Part shown: positions 35,684 through 43,772 of the stretch, in pieces | Layout of the letters: each line of letters opens with the position of its first letter | How positions within the stretch are numbered: the stretch's first letter is position 1 | NCBI RefSeq assembly: GCF_009695875.1 | Contig: NZ_VUNC01000005.1 | Coordinates: 62,001 to 126,000 of the forward strand | Direction: 5' to 3' | DNA length: 64,000 nt | Source: Olsenella porci | GTDB lineage: Bacteria; Actinomycetota; Coriobacteriia; Coriobacteriales; Atopobiaceae | The notes under the pieces: generated by a model | Told to the model about the DNA's origin: nothing | Seen by the model: the letters and a program-made list of their open reading frames with translations, nothing else | The model's database searches: none | Made by a program: the position numbers and the translations under genes

Positions 35684-36619
35684 CTAGAAGCTCAGGGCAG
35701 CCTTCTCGATGCCAGCGGCATCCAGGCCATACTTGTGGAGAAGCTCCACGGCGGGGCCGGACTCGCCGAAGGTGTCCTGCACGCCAACGCGGCGGACGGG
35801 GACGGGGTGACGCTCGGAGAGGGCCTCGCAGACGGCGCCGCCCAGACCGCCTAGGATGGAGTGCTCCTCCGCCGTGACCACGCGGCCGGTCCTCTCGGCG
35901 GACGCGCAGATCGTGTCCGCGTCGAGCGGCTTGACCGTGTGGGCATTGATGACCTCGGCGTCCACGCCCTGCTTGGCGAGGGACTCCGCCGCCTCGAGTG
36001 CGGCACCGACCATGAGGCCGCAGGCAACGATGGTGACGTCGGAGCCCTTGCGCAGGGTGACGGCCTTGCCCAGCTCGAAGTGGTAGTCGGGCGTGTCGTT
36101 GAAGACGGGCGTGGCAAGGCGGGCGAACCTCATGTACACGGGGCCCTCGTGCTCGTAGGCGGCCTTCACGACGGCGCGCGCCTCCACGTCGTCCGACGGG
36201 ACGACCACGGTCATGCCCGGGATGGTGCGCATGAGCGCGATGTCCTCGCAGCACTGGTGCGTGGCTCCGTCCTCGCCCACCGAGATGCCGGCGTGAGTGG
36301 CGCCGATCTTCACGTTGAGGTGGGGATAGCCGATGGAGTTGCGCACCTGCTCAAACGCGCGGCCCGCGGCGAACATGGCGAAGGTGCTCGCAAAGGCGAC
36401 GCGACCCGTGGTCGCGATGCCCGCGGCGATGCCCATCATGTCAGACTCCGCGATGCCGCAGTCGAAGAAGCGGTCGGGATAGGCCGCCTTGAAGATGCCG
36501 GTCTTGGTTGCCGCCGCGAGGTCGGCGTCGAGCACCACGAAGTCGTCGTGGTCCTTGGCGAGGTCTACCAGGGCATGCCCGTAGCTCTCGCGCGTTGCGA
36601 TCTTCTTGACGTCTGCCAT
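35684..36619 (-). CDS. Transketolase, C-terminal subunit
   Basis: 311 residues, the size of the second half of a split transketolase. It carries the pyrimidine-binding domain, with CGIAESDMMGIAAGIATTGRVAFASTFAMFAAGRAFEQVR including the Glu that activates thiamine diphosphate (GIAES, about residue 58), followed by THAGISVGEDGATHQ and the C-terminal transketolase domain. It starts 3 bases after the N-terminal subunit stop and the two make one enzyme. The reaction moves two-carbon units between sugar phosphates in the pentose phosphate pathway. Its place behind PTS genes suggests the imported sugar enters that pathway. Confidence 0.94.
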   Translation of the reverse strand: MADVKKIATRESYGHALVDLAKDHDDFVVLDADLAAATKTGIFKAAYPDRFFDCGIAESDMMGIAAGIATTGRVAFASTFAMFAAGRAFEQVRNSIGYPHLNVKIGATHAGISVGEDGATHQCCEDIALMRTIPGMTVVVPSDDVEARAVVKAAYEHEGPVYMRFARLATPVFNDTPDYHFELGKAVTLRKGSDVTIVACGLMVGAALEAAESLAKQGVDAEVINAHTVKPLDADTICASAERTGRVVTAEEHSILGGLGGAVCEALSERHPVPVRRVGVQDTFGESGPAVELLHKYGLDAAGIEKAALSF

Positions 36620-36622
36620 TGC

Positions 36623-37465
36623 CTACTCCCCCTTCTTGAGCTCGGCCATGGCCTGCTCGAACTGCTCGTCGTTGGGGGCCTTGCCGTGCCAGCCCACCTG
36701 GTTCTCCATGAACGAGACGCCCTTGCCCTTCACGGTCTTGGCAACGATGCACGTGGGTGCGCCCTTGGTGGCGCGGGCCTCGGCGAAGGCGGGACGCAGC
36801 TGGGCGAAGTCGTTACCGTCCTCGACCTCGATGACATGCCACTTGAAGGCGCGGAACTTCTCGGCGATGGGCGTTGCGGGGTTCACTTCTTCAATGGTGC
36901 CGTCGATCTGGAGCCCATTCCAGTCAACGACGGCACAGAGGTTGTCGAGGCCATGGTTGCCCGCGAACATGGCGGCTTCCCACACCTGGCCCTCCTCGAG
37001 CTCACCATCGCCCAGGATCGCGTAGGTGCGCCAGGTCTCGCCCCAGTGCTTGGCGGCAAGCGCCATGCCCACGGCGGCGGAGATGCCCTGGCCCAGCGAG
37101 CCCGTGCTCATGTCGACGCCCGGGGTGTCGTTCATGTTGGGGTGGCCCTGCAGCCTGGAGTCGACGTGACGAAGCGTCTCGAGCTCCTTGGGGGGGAAAT
37201 AGCCTCGCTCCGCGAGGACGGAGTACAGCCCAGGCGCCGCGTGGCCCTTGGAGAGCACGAGACGATCGCGCTTGGGGTCGTTGGGGTTCTGCGGATCGAC
37301 GTCCATCTCCTCGAAGTAGAGGTAGGTGAGGATGTCCGCCGCGGACAGCGACCCGCCGGGGTGACCCGACTTGGCTGCGTGCGTGCCGACGATGACGCCC
37401 TGGCGAACGCGAGCGGCGATCTTCTCGAGCTCGGCGTCGGTGTGCTGAGACCTGGTTTCGGCCAT
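36623..37465 (-). CDS. Transketolase, N-terminal subunit
   Basis: 280 residues; the thiamine-diphosphate-binding half. GTHAAKSGHPGGSLSAADILTYLYF at about 28-52 and the GDGELEEGQVWEAAMFAGNHGLDNL motif (about 154-178) hold the diphosphate- and Mg-binding residues. It forms an operon with the C-terminal subunit. An intrinsic terminator-like hairpin lies just upstream, between it and the transaldolase gene, so its level may be set by read-through. Confidence 0.94.
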   Translation of the reverse strand: MAETRSQHTDAELEKIAARVRQGVIVGTHAAKSGHPGGSLSAADILTYLYFEEMDVDPQNPNDPKRDRLVLSKGHAAPGLYSVLAERGYFPPKELETLRHVDSRLQGHPNMNDTPGVDMSTGSLGQGISAAVGMALAAKHWGETWRTYAILGDGELEEGQVWEAAMFAGNHGLDNLCAVVDWNGLQIDGTIEEVNPATPIAEKFRAFKWHVIEVEDGNDFAQLRPAFAEARATKGAPTCIVAKTVKGKGVSFMENQVGWHGKAPNDEQFEQAMAELKKGE

Positions 37466-37485
37466 GGTGCCCTTCTCCTTTCTAG

Positions 37486-37521
37486 AAAAACGAGCCGGAA
37501 GGCCAGCTAGCCCCCGGCTCG
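37486..37521 (-). terminator. Intercistronic terminator between transaldolase and transketolase
   Basis: CGAGCCGG (37491-37498) pairs with CCGGCTCG (37514-37521). On the reverse strand TTTTT follows directly. It stands inside the operon, 20 bases before the next start codon. Confidence 0.75.
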
Positions 37522-37538
37522 CTTCAGTCTATCGCACC

Positions 37539-38222
37539 CTACGCCCCGGCGGAGACCTTCTCCCAGTCGGCGTCGAACTTCGCCCTGCCCTCGGCGGTGA
37601 GCGGGTGCCTCACGCACTTCCTGAGCGCCGCGAAGGGCACGGTGGCGATGTCGGCGCCCATGAGGGCGGCCTGGGTCACGTGGTTGGGGGTGCGCACGGA
37701 GGCGGTGATGATCTCGGGGCCGCCCTCCCCGTCCCAGTAGCCGTAGGAGTAGTTCTTGACCGCGCGGACCACGGTCTCGAGCTGGGCGAGGCCGTCGTCG
37801 CCGATGTCGTCGAAGCGGCCGACGAAGGGGCTCACGTAGCGCGCGCCGGCGCGGGCGGCCAGCAGCGCCTGCGGGGCGGAGAACACCAGCGTCATGTTGA
37901 CGCGGATGCCCTCGGAGGCCAGCTGGTGGGTCGCCGGCAGGCTCTCCTCGCAGATGGGCAGCTTCACGACGACGTTGGGGGCCAGCGCCGCGAGCCTCCT
38001 GGCGTCCTCCACCATGCCCTCGGTGGTCTTGGCCTGCGACTCGGCGGAGACGGGCAGGCCCTCGCAGACGCGGCAGATCTCGGCCATGTGGGCCTCGAAG
38101 TCGGCGAGCTTGCCGCCCGTCCTGGCGTACAGCGACGGGTTGGTGGTCACGCCCGAGAGCACGCCCCAGCTCATGGCCTCCCTGATCTCGTCGAGGTCGG
38201 CGGTGTCGATGAAGAACTTCAT
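37539..38222 (-). CDS. Fructose-6-phosphate aldolase/transaldolase-like protein
   Basis: 227 residues, the length of the short FSA/TalC group rather than full transaldolase. MKFFIDTADLDEIREA opens the family, TTNPSL (26-31) follows, and the Schiff-base Lys is K87 in NVVVKLPI. It continues with NMTLVFSAPQALLAARAGARYVSPFVGRFDD. FSA cleaves fructose 6-phosphate to dihydroxyacetone and glyceraldehyde 3-phosphate, while TalC acts as transaldolase; sequence alone does not decide. With transketolase next to it, a transaldolase-like role in pentose or tagatose breakdown is plausible. ATG at 38222, with GAGGGGGAC upstream. Confidence 0.9.
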   Translation of the reverse strand: MKFFIDTADLDEIREAMSWGVLSGVTTNPSLYARTGGKLADFEAHMAEICRVCEGLPVSAESQAKTTEGMVEDARRLAALAPNVVVKLPICEESLPATHQLASEGIRVNMTLVFSAPQALLAARAGARYVSPFVGRFDDIGDDGLAQLETVVRAVKNYSYGYWDGEGGPEIITASVRTPNHVTQAALMGADIATVPFAALRKCVRHPLTAEGRAKFDADWEKVSAGA

Positions 38223-38264
38223 GTGTCCCCCTCTTCCTTGTTGCGCATTGACTGGCTGTGGAAA

Positions 38265-38295
38265 GAGGGGAGACGGGCTCGTTCCGTCTCTCCTC
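38265..38295 (-). terminator. Intercistronic hairpin between gatZ-like and transaldolase genes
   Basis: GAGGGGAGACGG (38265-38276) pairs with CCGTCTCTCCTC (38284-38295) with one mismatch; CTCTTTCC follows on the reverse strand. A partial terminator or processing site. Confidence 0.6.
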
Positions 38296-38312
38296 TCCCC
38301 TAAATGTGACGC

Positions 38313-39593
38313 TTACTCGGCGAGTGCGTTCTTGATGCGGGTGGTCACGCCCTTAAGGTTGAGGCCGACCACGTACTGGCGCAGCGGGCGCTTGATGTGC
38401 TCGACGACGAACCGCTGGCCATCGATGTCCTGGGCGGAGAGGTTCTTGTACAGCTTGGCGACCTGCTCCTTGACCTCGGGGTCGTTGAAGGCGTAGTGAC
38501 CGGAGATGTCAAGGATCTGGGACGAGAGCTCGGGGTCCTTGAGGATGTCGTCGACCTGGAGGTTAACGTCGTCGCCGGTCATCCACTTGCGCCAACGCTC
38601 GGTCTTGATGGCCTTGACCAGGAGGGTGTTGTAGAGGTCGGACGGGTCGTCGCACAGGCCGTTGTCAACGAGCAGCTGCTCGACCTTGCAGAGCTTGAGG
38701 TATGCGCGCGTCTCCTCGGTGCCGTACTGCGGCGCCACGTTGGAGGCGGTCACGTGAGCGGGAATGTGCTCGAGGAGCGTAACGTCATCCAGATAGTCCG
38801 CGTTGTGCTCCTTGAGGCCAACGCCATACCCCTTTGCCATGTCGGCAAGCTCGCGGGCGTTCTTGTAGTTGTAGTGGCCGACCTGCTCGGTGAGACGGGT
38901 GAGCGTGCCAGTCTGGCCGACGATGAAGGTGGGCATGGGGCAGCCACGCTTCTCCAGCTCGGGCTGGAGCTTGGAGATGAACTCCTCGTACTTGTCCGTG
39001 GTGGTGAGGCCACCGTTGGTCTCCTCGGTACCAACCTCGTAGGCGACCTCGGGCAGGTTGTGCTCGCGACGATACTGCTCAAGGTAGTCGATGAGGTCGA
39101 TGGTGCGACGGAGGACGGTCTCGAGGGGAATGACCTTGCCGATCTGATAGGGATCCTTGGTCGGGTCGACCATCAGAAGGTCAAAGCCGGCCTCCATGTC
39201 TGCCACGAAGGAGCGACGGGCGAGCTCCATTGCCTCGTCCTCGGGAAGGTGGGCGTTGCGCTCCTCGTCACGCTGCCAGGGACCACCATGGTCGCGGCAA
39301 AGGTAGTACGGGCCGGTGTAGCCAACCTCGTCAGCGACCTTCTTGATGTCCGCGGCAAAGCGAACCTGGTCCCAGCCATTCACGTATCCGGCGCCAAACT
39401 CGTCCTTGTCGACCTGGTTGCGCGAGGCAATGAACATGAGGGGGAAGTCCTCCTCCTTGGCGAGCTCGAAGGCCGCCTGGAGCAGGTTGGGCGACATCGG
39501 CCCAATGCCAACGAGGGTGGCGTGGTCTCCGGTGTCCTGAAGCTTGAGAAGCCCCTTGACGGCATCATGGATGGGAAGCTCTGTGTACGGCAT
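38313..39593 (-). CDS. GatZ/KbaZ-type tagatose-bisphosphate aldolase subunit
   Basis: 426 residues from the ATG at 39593, with AAGGAGAGAG upstream. It matches the class II D-tagatose-1,6-bisphosphate aldolase non-catalytic subunit family: FIASRNQVD, then CRDHGGPWQRDEERNAHLP, DLLMVDPTKDP, AYEVGTEETNGGL, and LKEHNADYLDD. GatZ/KbaZ stabilises the catalytic GatY/KbaY. No gatY is in this operon, but a GatY-like gene lies 6 kb away in the next PTS operon. The partner or an independent function is therefore an open question. Confidence 0.9.
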   Translation of the reverse strand: MPYTELPIHDAVKGLLKLQDTGDHATLVGIGPMSPNLLQAAFELAKEEDFPLMFIASRNQVDKDEFGAGYVNGWDQVRFAADIKKVADEVGYTGPYYLCRDHGGPWQRDEERNAHLPEDEAMELARRSFVADMEAGFDLLMVDPTKDPYQIGKVIPLETVLRRTIDLIDYLEQYRREHNLPEVAYEVGTEETNGGLTTTDKYEEFISKLQPELEKRGCPMPTFIVGQTGTLTRLTEQVGHYNYKNARELADMAKGYGVGLKEHNADYLDDVTLLEHIPAHVTASNVAPQYGTEETRAYLKLCKVEQLLVDNGLCDDPSDLYNTLLVKAIKTERWRKWMTGDDVNLQVDDILKDPELSSQILDISGHYAFNDPEVKEQVAKLYKNLSAQDIDGQRFVVEHIKRPLRQYVVGLNLKGVTTRIKNALAE

Positions 39594-39623
39594 TTCTCTC
39601 TCCTTCGTTAGGAAAATCGGCAT

Positions 39624-39661
39624 AAAAAGCGCCCCACGCGGTCTCCCGGCCACGTGGGGCG
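39624..39661 (-). terminator. Intercistronic terminator between PTS IIC and gatZ-like gene
   Basis: CGCCCCACG (39630-39638) pairs with CGTGGGGCG (39653-39661), extended outside by AAATCGG/CCGATTT (39614-39620, 39664-39670). On the reverse strand CTTTTTATG follows the inner stem. It should reduce transcription past the PTS genes. Confidence 0.8.
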
Positions 39662-39728
39662 ACCCGATTTGTAGCAAGCAATGGATGCGGTTGTCTTCGC
39701 GCCTTTGCGGTCTACTCGTCGGAGGTCT

Positions 39729-40814
39729 TTACTTCTTCGCCTCGAGCTTTGGCTTCATCGCAACGAGGATGGCGGCCGCGACGAGGGAGCCGATGACGAT
39801 ATCAAGGCAGTACAGACCGATGTTGTTGGTAGCCATGGCGACGATGAAGCCTCCGTGGGGGACGTAGCACTCGATGCCCTGGGCGGCAGCGAGGGCGGCA
39901 CCGACGGCAGAGCCGATGCAGATTCCCGGGAGCGTATGGCCAAGGTCCTTGACCGCGAAGGGAATGGCACCCTCGGTGATGCCGATGCAGCCCATGAAGA
40001 TCGCGGAGATGCCCATCTGACGGTCGGCGTCGTCAAACTTGTTCTTGGCGATGAAGCTTGCGAGGCCACAGGCGATGGGGGGCACGGCGACGGCGACGCG
40101 GAACATGCCGTTGGGGGCATACACGCCAGCAGTCATGAGCGCCATGGTGAAGGTGGAGGCGGTCTTGTTGACGGGGCCGCCCATGTCGAACGCGGTCATG
40201 ACACCGATTACGAGACCGAGGACTATGGCAGACCCACCCTGCAGGCTGCCAAGCACATTGGTGAGCCAGTTCATGACGAGGCTCAGGGGGAACGCGAGCA
40301 CGTAGATGTAGAACAGCCCCAGGACAAGCGTGCTGAAGATGGGGATGATCAGGACCGGCATGATGGTGCGAATGGTGTCGTTGACCTTCCAGGTCTTCAT
40401 CCACTTGACCCAGTAGCCGACGAAGACCGCCATGATCATTGCGCCGAGGAATCCCGTGGAAACGTTGGTTTCGCCAACGGGAACGGGGTTGTTAACCAGG
40501 TATCCGAGAACGAAGCCAGGTGCCAGGCCAGGCTTGCCCGCAAGGGAGTAGGCGATGTAGGCGGCAAGCACGGGGATCATCATGTTGATACCCGCCATGC
40601 CGATGAGGTTCAGGTTCTGCATGAAGGGGTTGGTGACCTCCATGCCGTTTGCCCCTGCCTTTCCGGAGGCAAGCGAGAACGCCAGGAACACACCGCCGAT
40701 TACGACAACGGGAATGAAGTACGAGACGCCGGTGTTAAAGGCCTTGAGCAGGTCCTTGCCAAAGTTCGAGAACAGCCCCTTCTTCTTTGGAGCGCTCGCT
40801 GTTGTCTCTGCCAT
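39729..40814 (-). CDS. PTS fructose-family IIC permease
   Basis: 361 residues, with about nine or ten hydrophobic segments. Fructose-family IIC features are GVSYFIPVVVIGGVFLAFS near the N-terminus, DMGGPVNKTA (about 217-226) and GITEGAIPFAVKD (about 285-297), which line the sugar site. It carries the sugar across the membrane and passes it to IIB for phosphorylation. No IIA domain is fused or nearby, so IIA must come from elsewhere. The operon context (GatZ, transaldolase, transketolase) argues for a sugar other than plain fructose. Confidence 0.92.
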   Translation of the reverse strand: MAETTASAPKKKGLFSNFGKDLLKAFNTGVSYFIPVVVIGGVFLAFSLASGKAGANGMEVTNPFMQNLNLIGMAGINMMIPVLAAYIAYSLAGKPGLAPGFVLGYLVNNPVPVGETNVSTGFLGAMIMAVFVGYWVKWMKTWKVNDTIRTIMPVLIIPIFSTLVLGLFYIYVLAFPLSLVMNWLTNVLGSLQGGSAIVLGLVIGVMTAFDMGGPVNKTASTFTMALMTAGVYAPNGMFRVAVAVPPIACGLASFIAKNKFDDADRQMGISAIFMGCIGITEGAIPFAVKDLGHTLPGICIGSAVGAALAAAQGIECYVPHGGFIVAMATNNIGLYCLDIVIGSLVAAAILVAMKPKLEAKK

Positions 40815-40836
40815 TACCCATCACTCCTCTCTGTGA

Positions 40837-41157
40837 TTACAGGGCGATCAGCTCGTCAATTACCTTCTTGGCATCCGCGATGACGTCGGCGGAACCGACG
40901 GTGAGGCACTTGCCCTCGTCGCGCTTGTCATCAAAGCGCTCGTCCCCCTCGATTCCCACGTCAATGGCAAGGAGCGCGTAGTCGGCATCTGCGATCTCGT
41001 CCTCGTCCAACTCGTTATCGATGCCCATGCCACCCTGGGTCTCGACCTTGTAGTCGAACCCACGACGGGCGCACTCCTCCTCGATTGCCTTCTGGGCCAT
41101 GTACGTGTGGGCAATACCCACCGTGCAGGCGCACACCGCCACTACCTTCACTGCCAT
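40837..41157 (-). CDS. PTS fructose-family IIB protein
   Basis: 106 residues, a stand-alone IIB. The phosphorylated Cys is C11 in CACTVGIAHTYMAQKAIEEE. The family usually has CPTGIAHT; here CTVG replaces CPTG, which keeps the Cys and the GIAHT helix start. A 22-base gap separates it from IIC. It is the first gene of the operon and faces the LacI regulator across a 336-base A+T-rich gap. Confidence 0.92.
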   Translation of the reverse strand: MAVKVVAVCACTVGIAHTYMAQKAIEEECARRGFDYKVETQGGMGIDNELDEDEIADADYALLAIDVGIEGDERFDDKRDEGKCLTVGSADVIADAKKVIDELIAL

Positions 41158-41493
41158 CTCTCCTCTCGCGTTGCTTCAATCGCTCTTTCGGAGGACCTTC
41201 GACCGCTCGCGGTTGGTCGCTCCCTTTCCCTGGAACCCATTATTCTCAGGACGAGGGAAACTGCATCCTCATTTCGGCGAAGTGGCAGGTAGAGGTATGT
41301 TTTTAACTAATTTTAACTTGATTTGTTAATTAGTTAACTTCAAAGGTTTCGTGCTGCTCTACGGCAGTTTCGAGTTGTCAAGAACAATTTTTCCTATTCG
41401 GTAGACTGCGTTCACCGCACGCCGACAACTCCCTGCAACACCATTTGACGCGAACGTACCATGGAGTCAGACAAGGCGAGAGGAGCAGGACCG
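41158..41493. promoter_or_regulatory. Divergent control region between PTS operon and LacI gene
   Basis: 336 bases, A+T-rich from about 41290 to 41430. Besides the dyad at 41303-41337, TTGAAG on the reverse strand (41346-41341) could be a -35 of the PTS operon. No gene is present. Confidence 0.55.
41303..41337 (-). promoter_or_regulatory. Inverted-repeat operator candidate for the LacI regulator
   Basis: TTAACTAATT (41303-41312) and AATTAGTTAA (41328-41337) are perfect inverted repeats with a 15-base spacer that itself contains TTAAC and GTT. The site is upstream of the PTS operon and divergent lacI-type gene, where an autoregulated LacI repressor would bind. Confidence 0.6.
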
Positions 41494-42498
41494 ATGGCGA
41501 AGCGAGTCAACATAACGGACGTCGCCAAACTCGCCGGCGTCTCGACCGCAACAATCTCGTACTACCTCAACGGACGCTACGAGAAGATGAGCGAGGCCAC
41601 CCGCAAGCGCATCGCGAAGACAATAGCCGAGACGGGCTACGTCCCTAACGCCCAGGCAAGGGTTCTGGGCAACAAGGCAACTGGCGTCATCGCCGTCATC
41701 ATCTGCAACATCGCAAACAATTGGGCCGGCGAGGTCCTGCGTGGCATGGAGTCGGTTGCCACGGAGCATGGGTACCAGACCATTGTGTGCGACACCGTGT
41801 TTGACCCTAAGTCCGAGCGCCTCTGCATCGAGAAGATGCTCTCGCTGGGGGTGGACGGCTTTGTGATCCAACCAACGGGCCAGGTGAGAGGTATCAGGGA
41901 TAGGCTCTCGAAGGCGGGAAAGCCGGTTGTGTTCTACGACTACAGCCCCTTCGACATGAGCGGACACTGGGTGAAGACCAACCTGTATGACGCCTTCTAC
42001 AGTTCCGTGACGGAATGCGCCGACCGAGGCTACGAGGAGTTTGTCATCCTTGCCGCAGACGCCTCTGGTGCGAGAACGAGACTTGAGCGCCTCCAGGGGA
42101 TAGAGGATGCCCTGTCTGCGAGGAACCTTCCCTACGGCGTCGTTCCCATCTCACACGATGGCCCAAGCGTCGAGGAGCTGTCCCACTACTTCCAGTACAA
42201 CCTCAACCCGGCACGCCGGACCCTTCTCGTCTGCCCCCACCAGTGGGCACTCAACAGGATCTACGAGGCGATGAAGCCCTTCATGCATCTTGTTCCCCAG
42301 AGGATTGGAATCTTGGGCATCGACAACGCAAGTTGGACGACGCTGGTAACGCCGAGCGTCACGACCATCACCGAGCCCGTATGGGAGGAGGGGGCACTGG
42401 CGTTTAGGATGCTCGTCTCCCAACTTGAGGGAAAGGCAGACGTCCCCGCCCAGAAGGTCATGGAGTGCACCACGCACTGGCTTGGATCGACCCTGTAG
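41494..42498 (+). CDS. LacI-family transcription regulator
   Basis: 334 residues from the ATG at 41494, with GAGAGGAG upstream; an earlier ATG at 41461 has no such site. The HTH is NITDVAKLAGVSTATISYYLNG (about 5-26), followed by the hinge region with ARVLGNKATGVIAV. The rest is a periplasmic-binding-protein-like sugar domain ending in GILGIDNASWTTLVTPSVTTITEP. It probably represses the divergent PTS-gatZ-transketolase operon and responds to its sugar or sugar phosphate. Confidence 0.92.
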   Translation: MAKRVNITDVAKLAGVSTATISYYLNGRYEKMSEATRKRIAKTIAETGYVPNAQARVLGNKATGVIAVIICNIANNWAGEVLRGMESVATEHGYQTIVCDTVFDPKSERLCIEKMLSLGVDGFVIQPTGQVRGIRDRLSKAGKPVVFYDYSPFDMSGHWVKTNLYDAFYSSVTECADRGYEEFVILAADASGARTRLERLQGIEDALSARNLPYGVVPISHDGPSVEELSHYFQYNLNPARRTLLVCPHQWALNRIYEAMKPFMHLVPQRIGILGIDNASWTTLVTPSVTTITEPVWEEGALAFRMLVSQLEGKADVPAQKVMECTTHWLGSTL

Positions 42499-42872
42499 CA
42501 CCTGCCGCCGTTCGGCTTGCGGAGCGCCCGCCAAGGTGTCGGGAGGCAGGGGCGCCGGCTTGGTCGCTCGCATAGCTCATCGCGGGGTCGTGTGCGGCGG
42601 CGAGCCAATATCGCGGGACAAGCCCCGCTCGACCAGCCCGATCGCCGATCGTTTCCGCACGCATCCCGCCGCTCGTACGCGCCCAACCCGCGGGTGGACA
42701 TTGCTCGGGGGACAAGCGAGGTGGGAGTCAGGGAGGTGGGCTGGTCTCGTAGGCATCCCCTCTCCCCCATGCCAGCTGCCATGCGTGCCGCACTCTCACG
42801 ACGCAACACCACGGCGAGGGCCCCAGTTGAACTGAGACCCTCGCCGTCGGGGAAGCAAATTATGGACGTTAC
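42499..42872. other. Convergent gap between LacI and PTS IID genes
   Basis: 374 bases with no supported gene. It contains the IID-side hairpin at 42811-42847 and a CCCCTCTCCCCC tract near 42754-42765 that recurs at other gene ends. Confidence 0.5.
42811..42847 (-). terminator. Terminator hairpin of the mannose-family PTS operon
   Basis: ACGGCGAGGG (42811-42820) pairs perfectly with CCCTCGCCGT (42838-42847), 25 bases past the IID stop. GGTGTTG follows on the reverse strand, not a strong T-run. Confidence 0.65.
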
Positions 42873-43772
42873 CTAGCAGATTCCCAGGAAGCCCAGCGCC
42901 AGGCCGATGACCATGGTTCCAACGATGAGCCACGTCACGTTGACGTTCTTCTTGAGGAGCTTGACGCACCCAAGGGTGTACAGGATGGGGACGAGACCCT
43001 TGAAGATGGTGTCGAGGTAGGTCTGGACCTTGACGGGGTCACCACTGCCGGCGGGAATCGTGATTGCGCAGTTGAACTTGACGAACGAGGCGGTCATGGC
43101 ACCGATCATGATCAGGCCGAGAACACCGGCGAGCTTGGTGATGAGGTCCATGAGGCCGCCCTCCTCGAGCTTCGTGATGAAGTTCGAGCCCACGCGATAA
43201 CCGAGGACGGTGAGGCACCAACGGCAGAGGATGGACGGCACGTTGTAGATGATCAGGAAGACGAGGGGTCCGAGGATGGTGCCCGTTTGGGCACACAGCG
43301 CCATGCCGACGGCGGCAGCGATGACGCGCAGCACGCCCCAGAAGATGGCGTCGCCGATGCCGGACATGGGGCCCATGAGCGAGGCCTTGATTGCGTCGAT
43401 GGACTGCGTGTCGAAGTCGGGGTGCTGGGAGTTCTCGCGCTCCATCGCGGCAACCAGGCCCATGCAGAAGGTTCCGACGTTTGACGTGATGTTGTACCAG
43501 CTGGAGTGGCGCACCATGGCGTCGGTCCTGCGCTCCTTGTCGGGATAGAAGCGCTCGAACGCCGGGGCGAGGGCCCACAGGAATCCGGAGGCGCCTGCCT
43601 TTGCGCCGCCGCCGTACATGGCGAAGATGTTGAAGGAGTGGAGGAAGATGCCCTTGAGCATCTTGCGGTCCTCGTGGGAGAGGTCCTTGGTCGAGACGCT
43701 GATCTTCTCGGAAGCGGCGTCCTCGGTGGTGTCAGCCCCCTGCTGGGTGACGTTCTCGTTTTCTGCACTCAT
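42873..43772 (-). CDS. PTS mannose-family IID
   Basis: 299 residues. The IID signature is SWYNITSNVGTFCMGLVAAME (about 90-110), preceded by MLKGIFLHSFNIFAMYGG and followed by IKASLMGPMSGIGDAIFWGVLR. The C-terminus has two or three membrane segments. IIC and IID together form the membrane channel. Its ATG overlaps the IIC stop (ATGA), and its ribosome binding site GAGGAGG is inside the last codons of IIC. Confidence 0.93.
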   Translation of the reverse strand: MSAENENVTQQGADTTEDAASEKISVSTKDLSHEDRKMLKGIFLHSFNIFAMYGGGAKAGASGFLWALAPAFERFYPDKERRTDAMVRHSSWYNITSNVGTFCMGLVAAMERENSQHPDFDTQSIDAIKASLMGPMSGIGDAIFWGVLRVIAAAVGMALCAQTGTILGPLVFLIIYNVPSILCRWCLTVLGYRVGSNFITKLEEGGLMDLITKLAGVLGLIMIGAMTASFVKFNCAITIPAGSGDPVKVQTYLDTIFKGLVPILYTLGCVKLLKKNVNVTWLIVGTMVIGLALGFLGIC

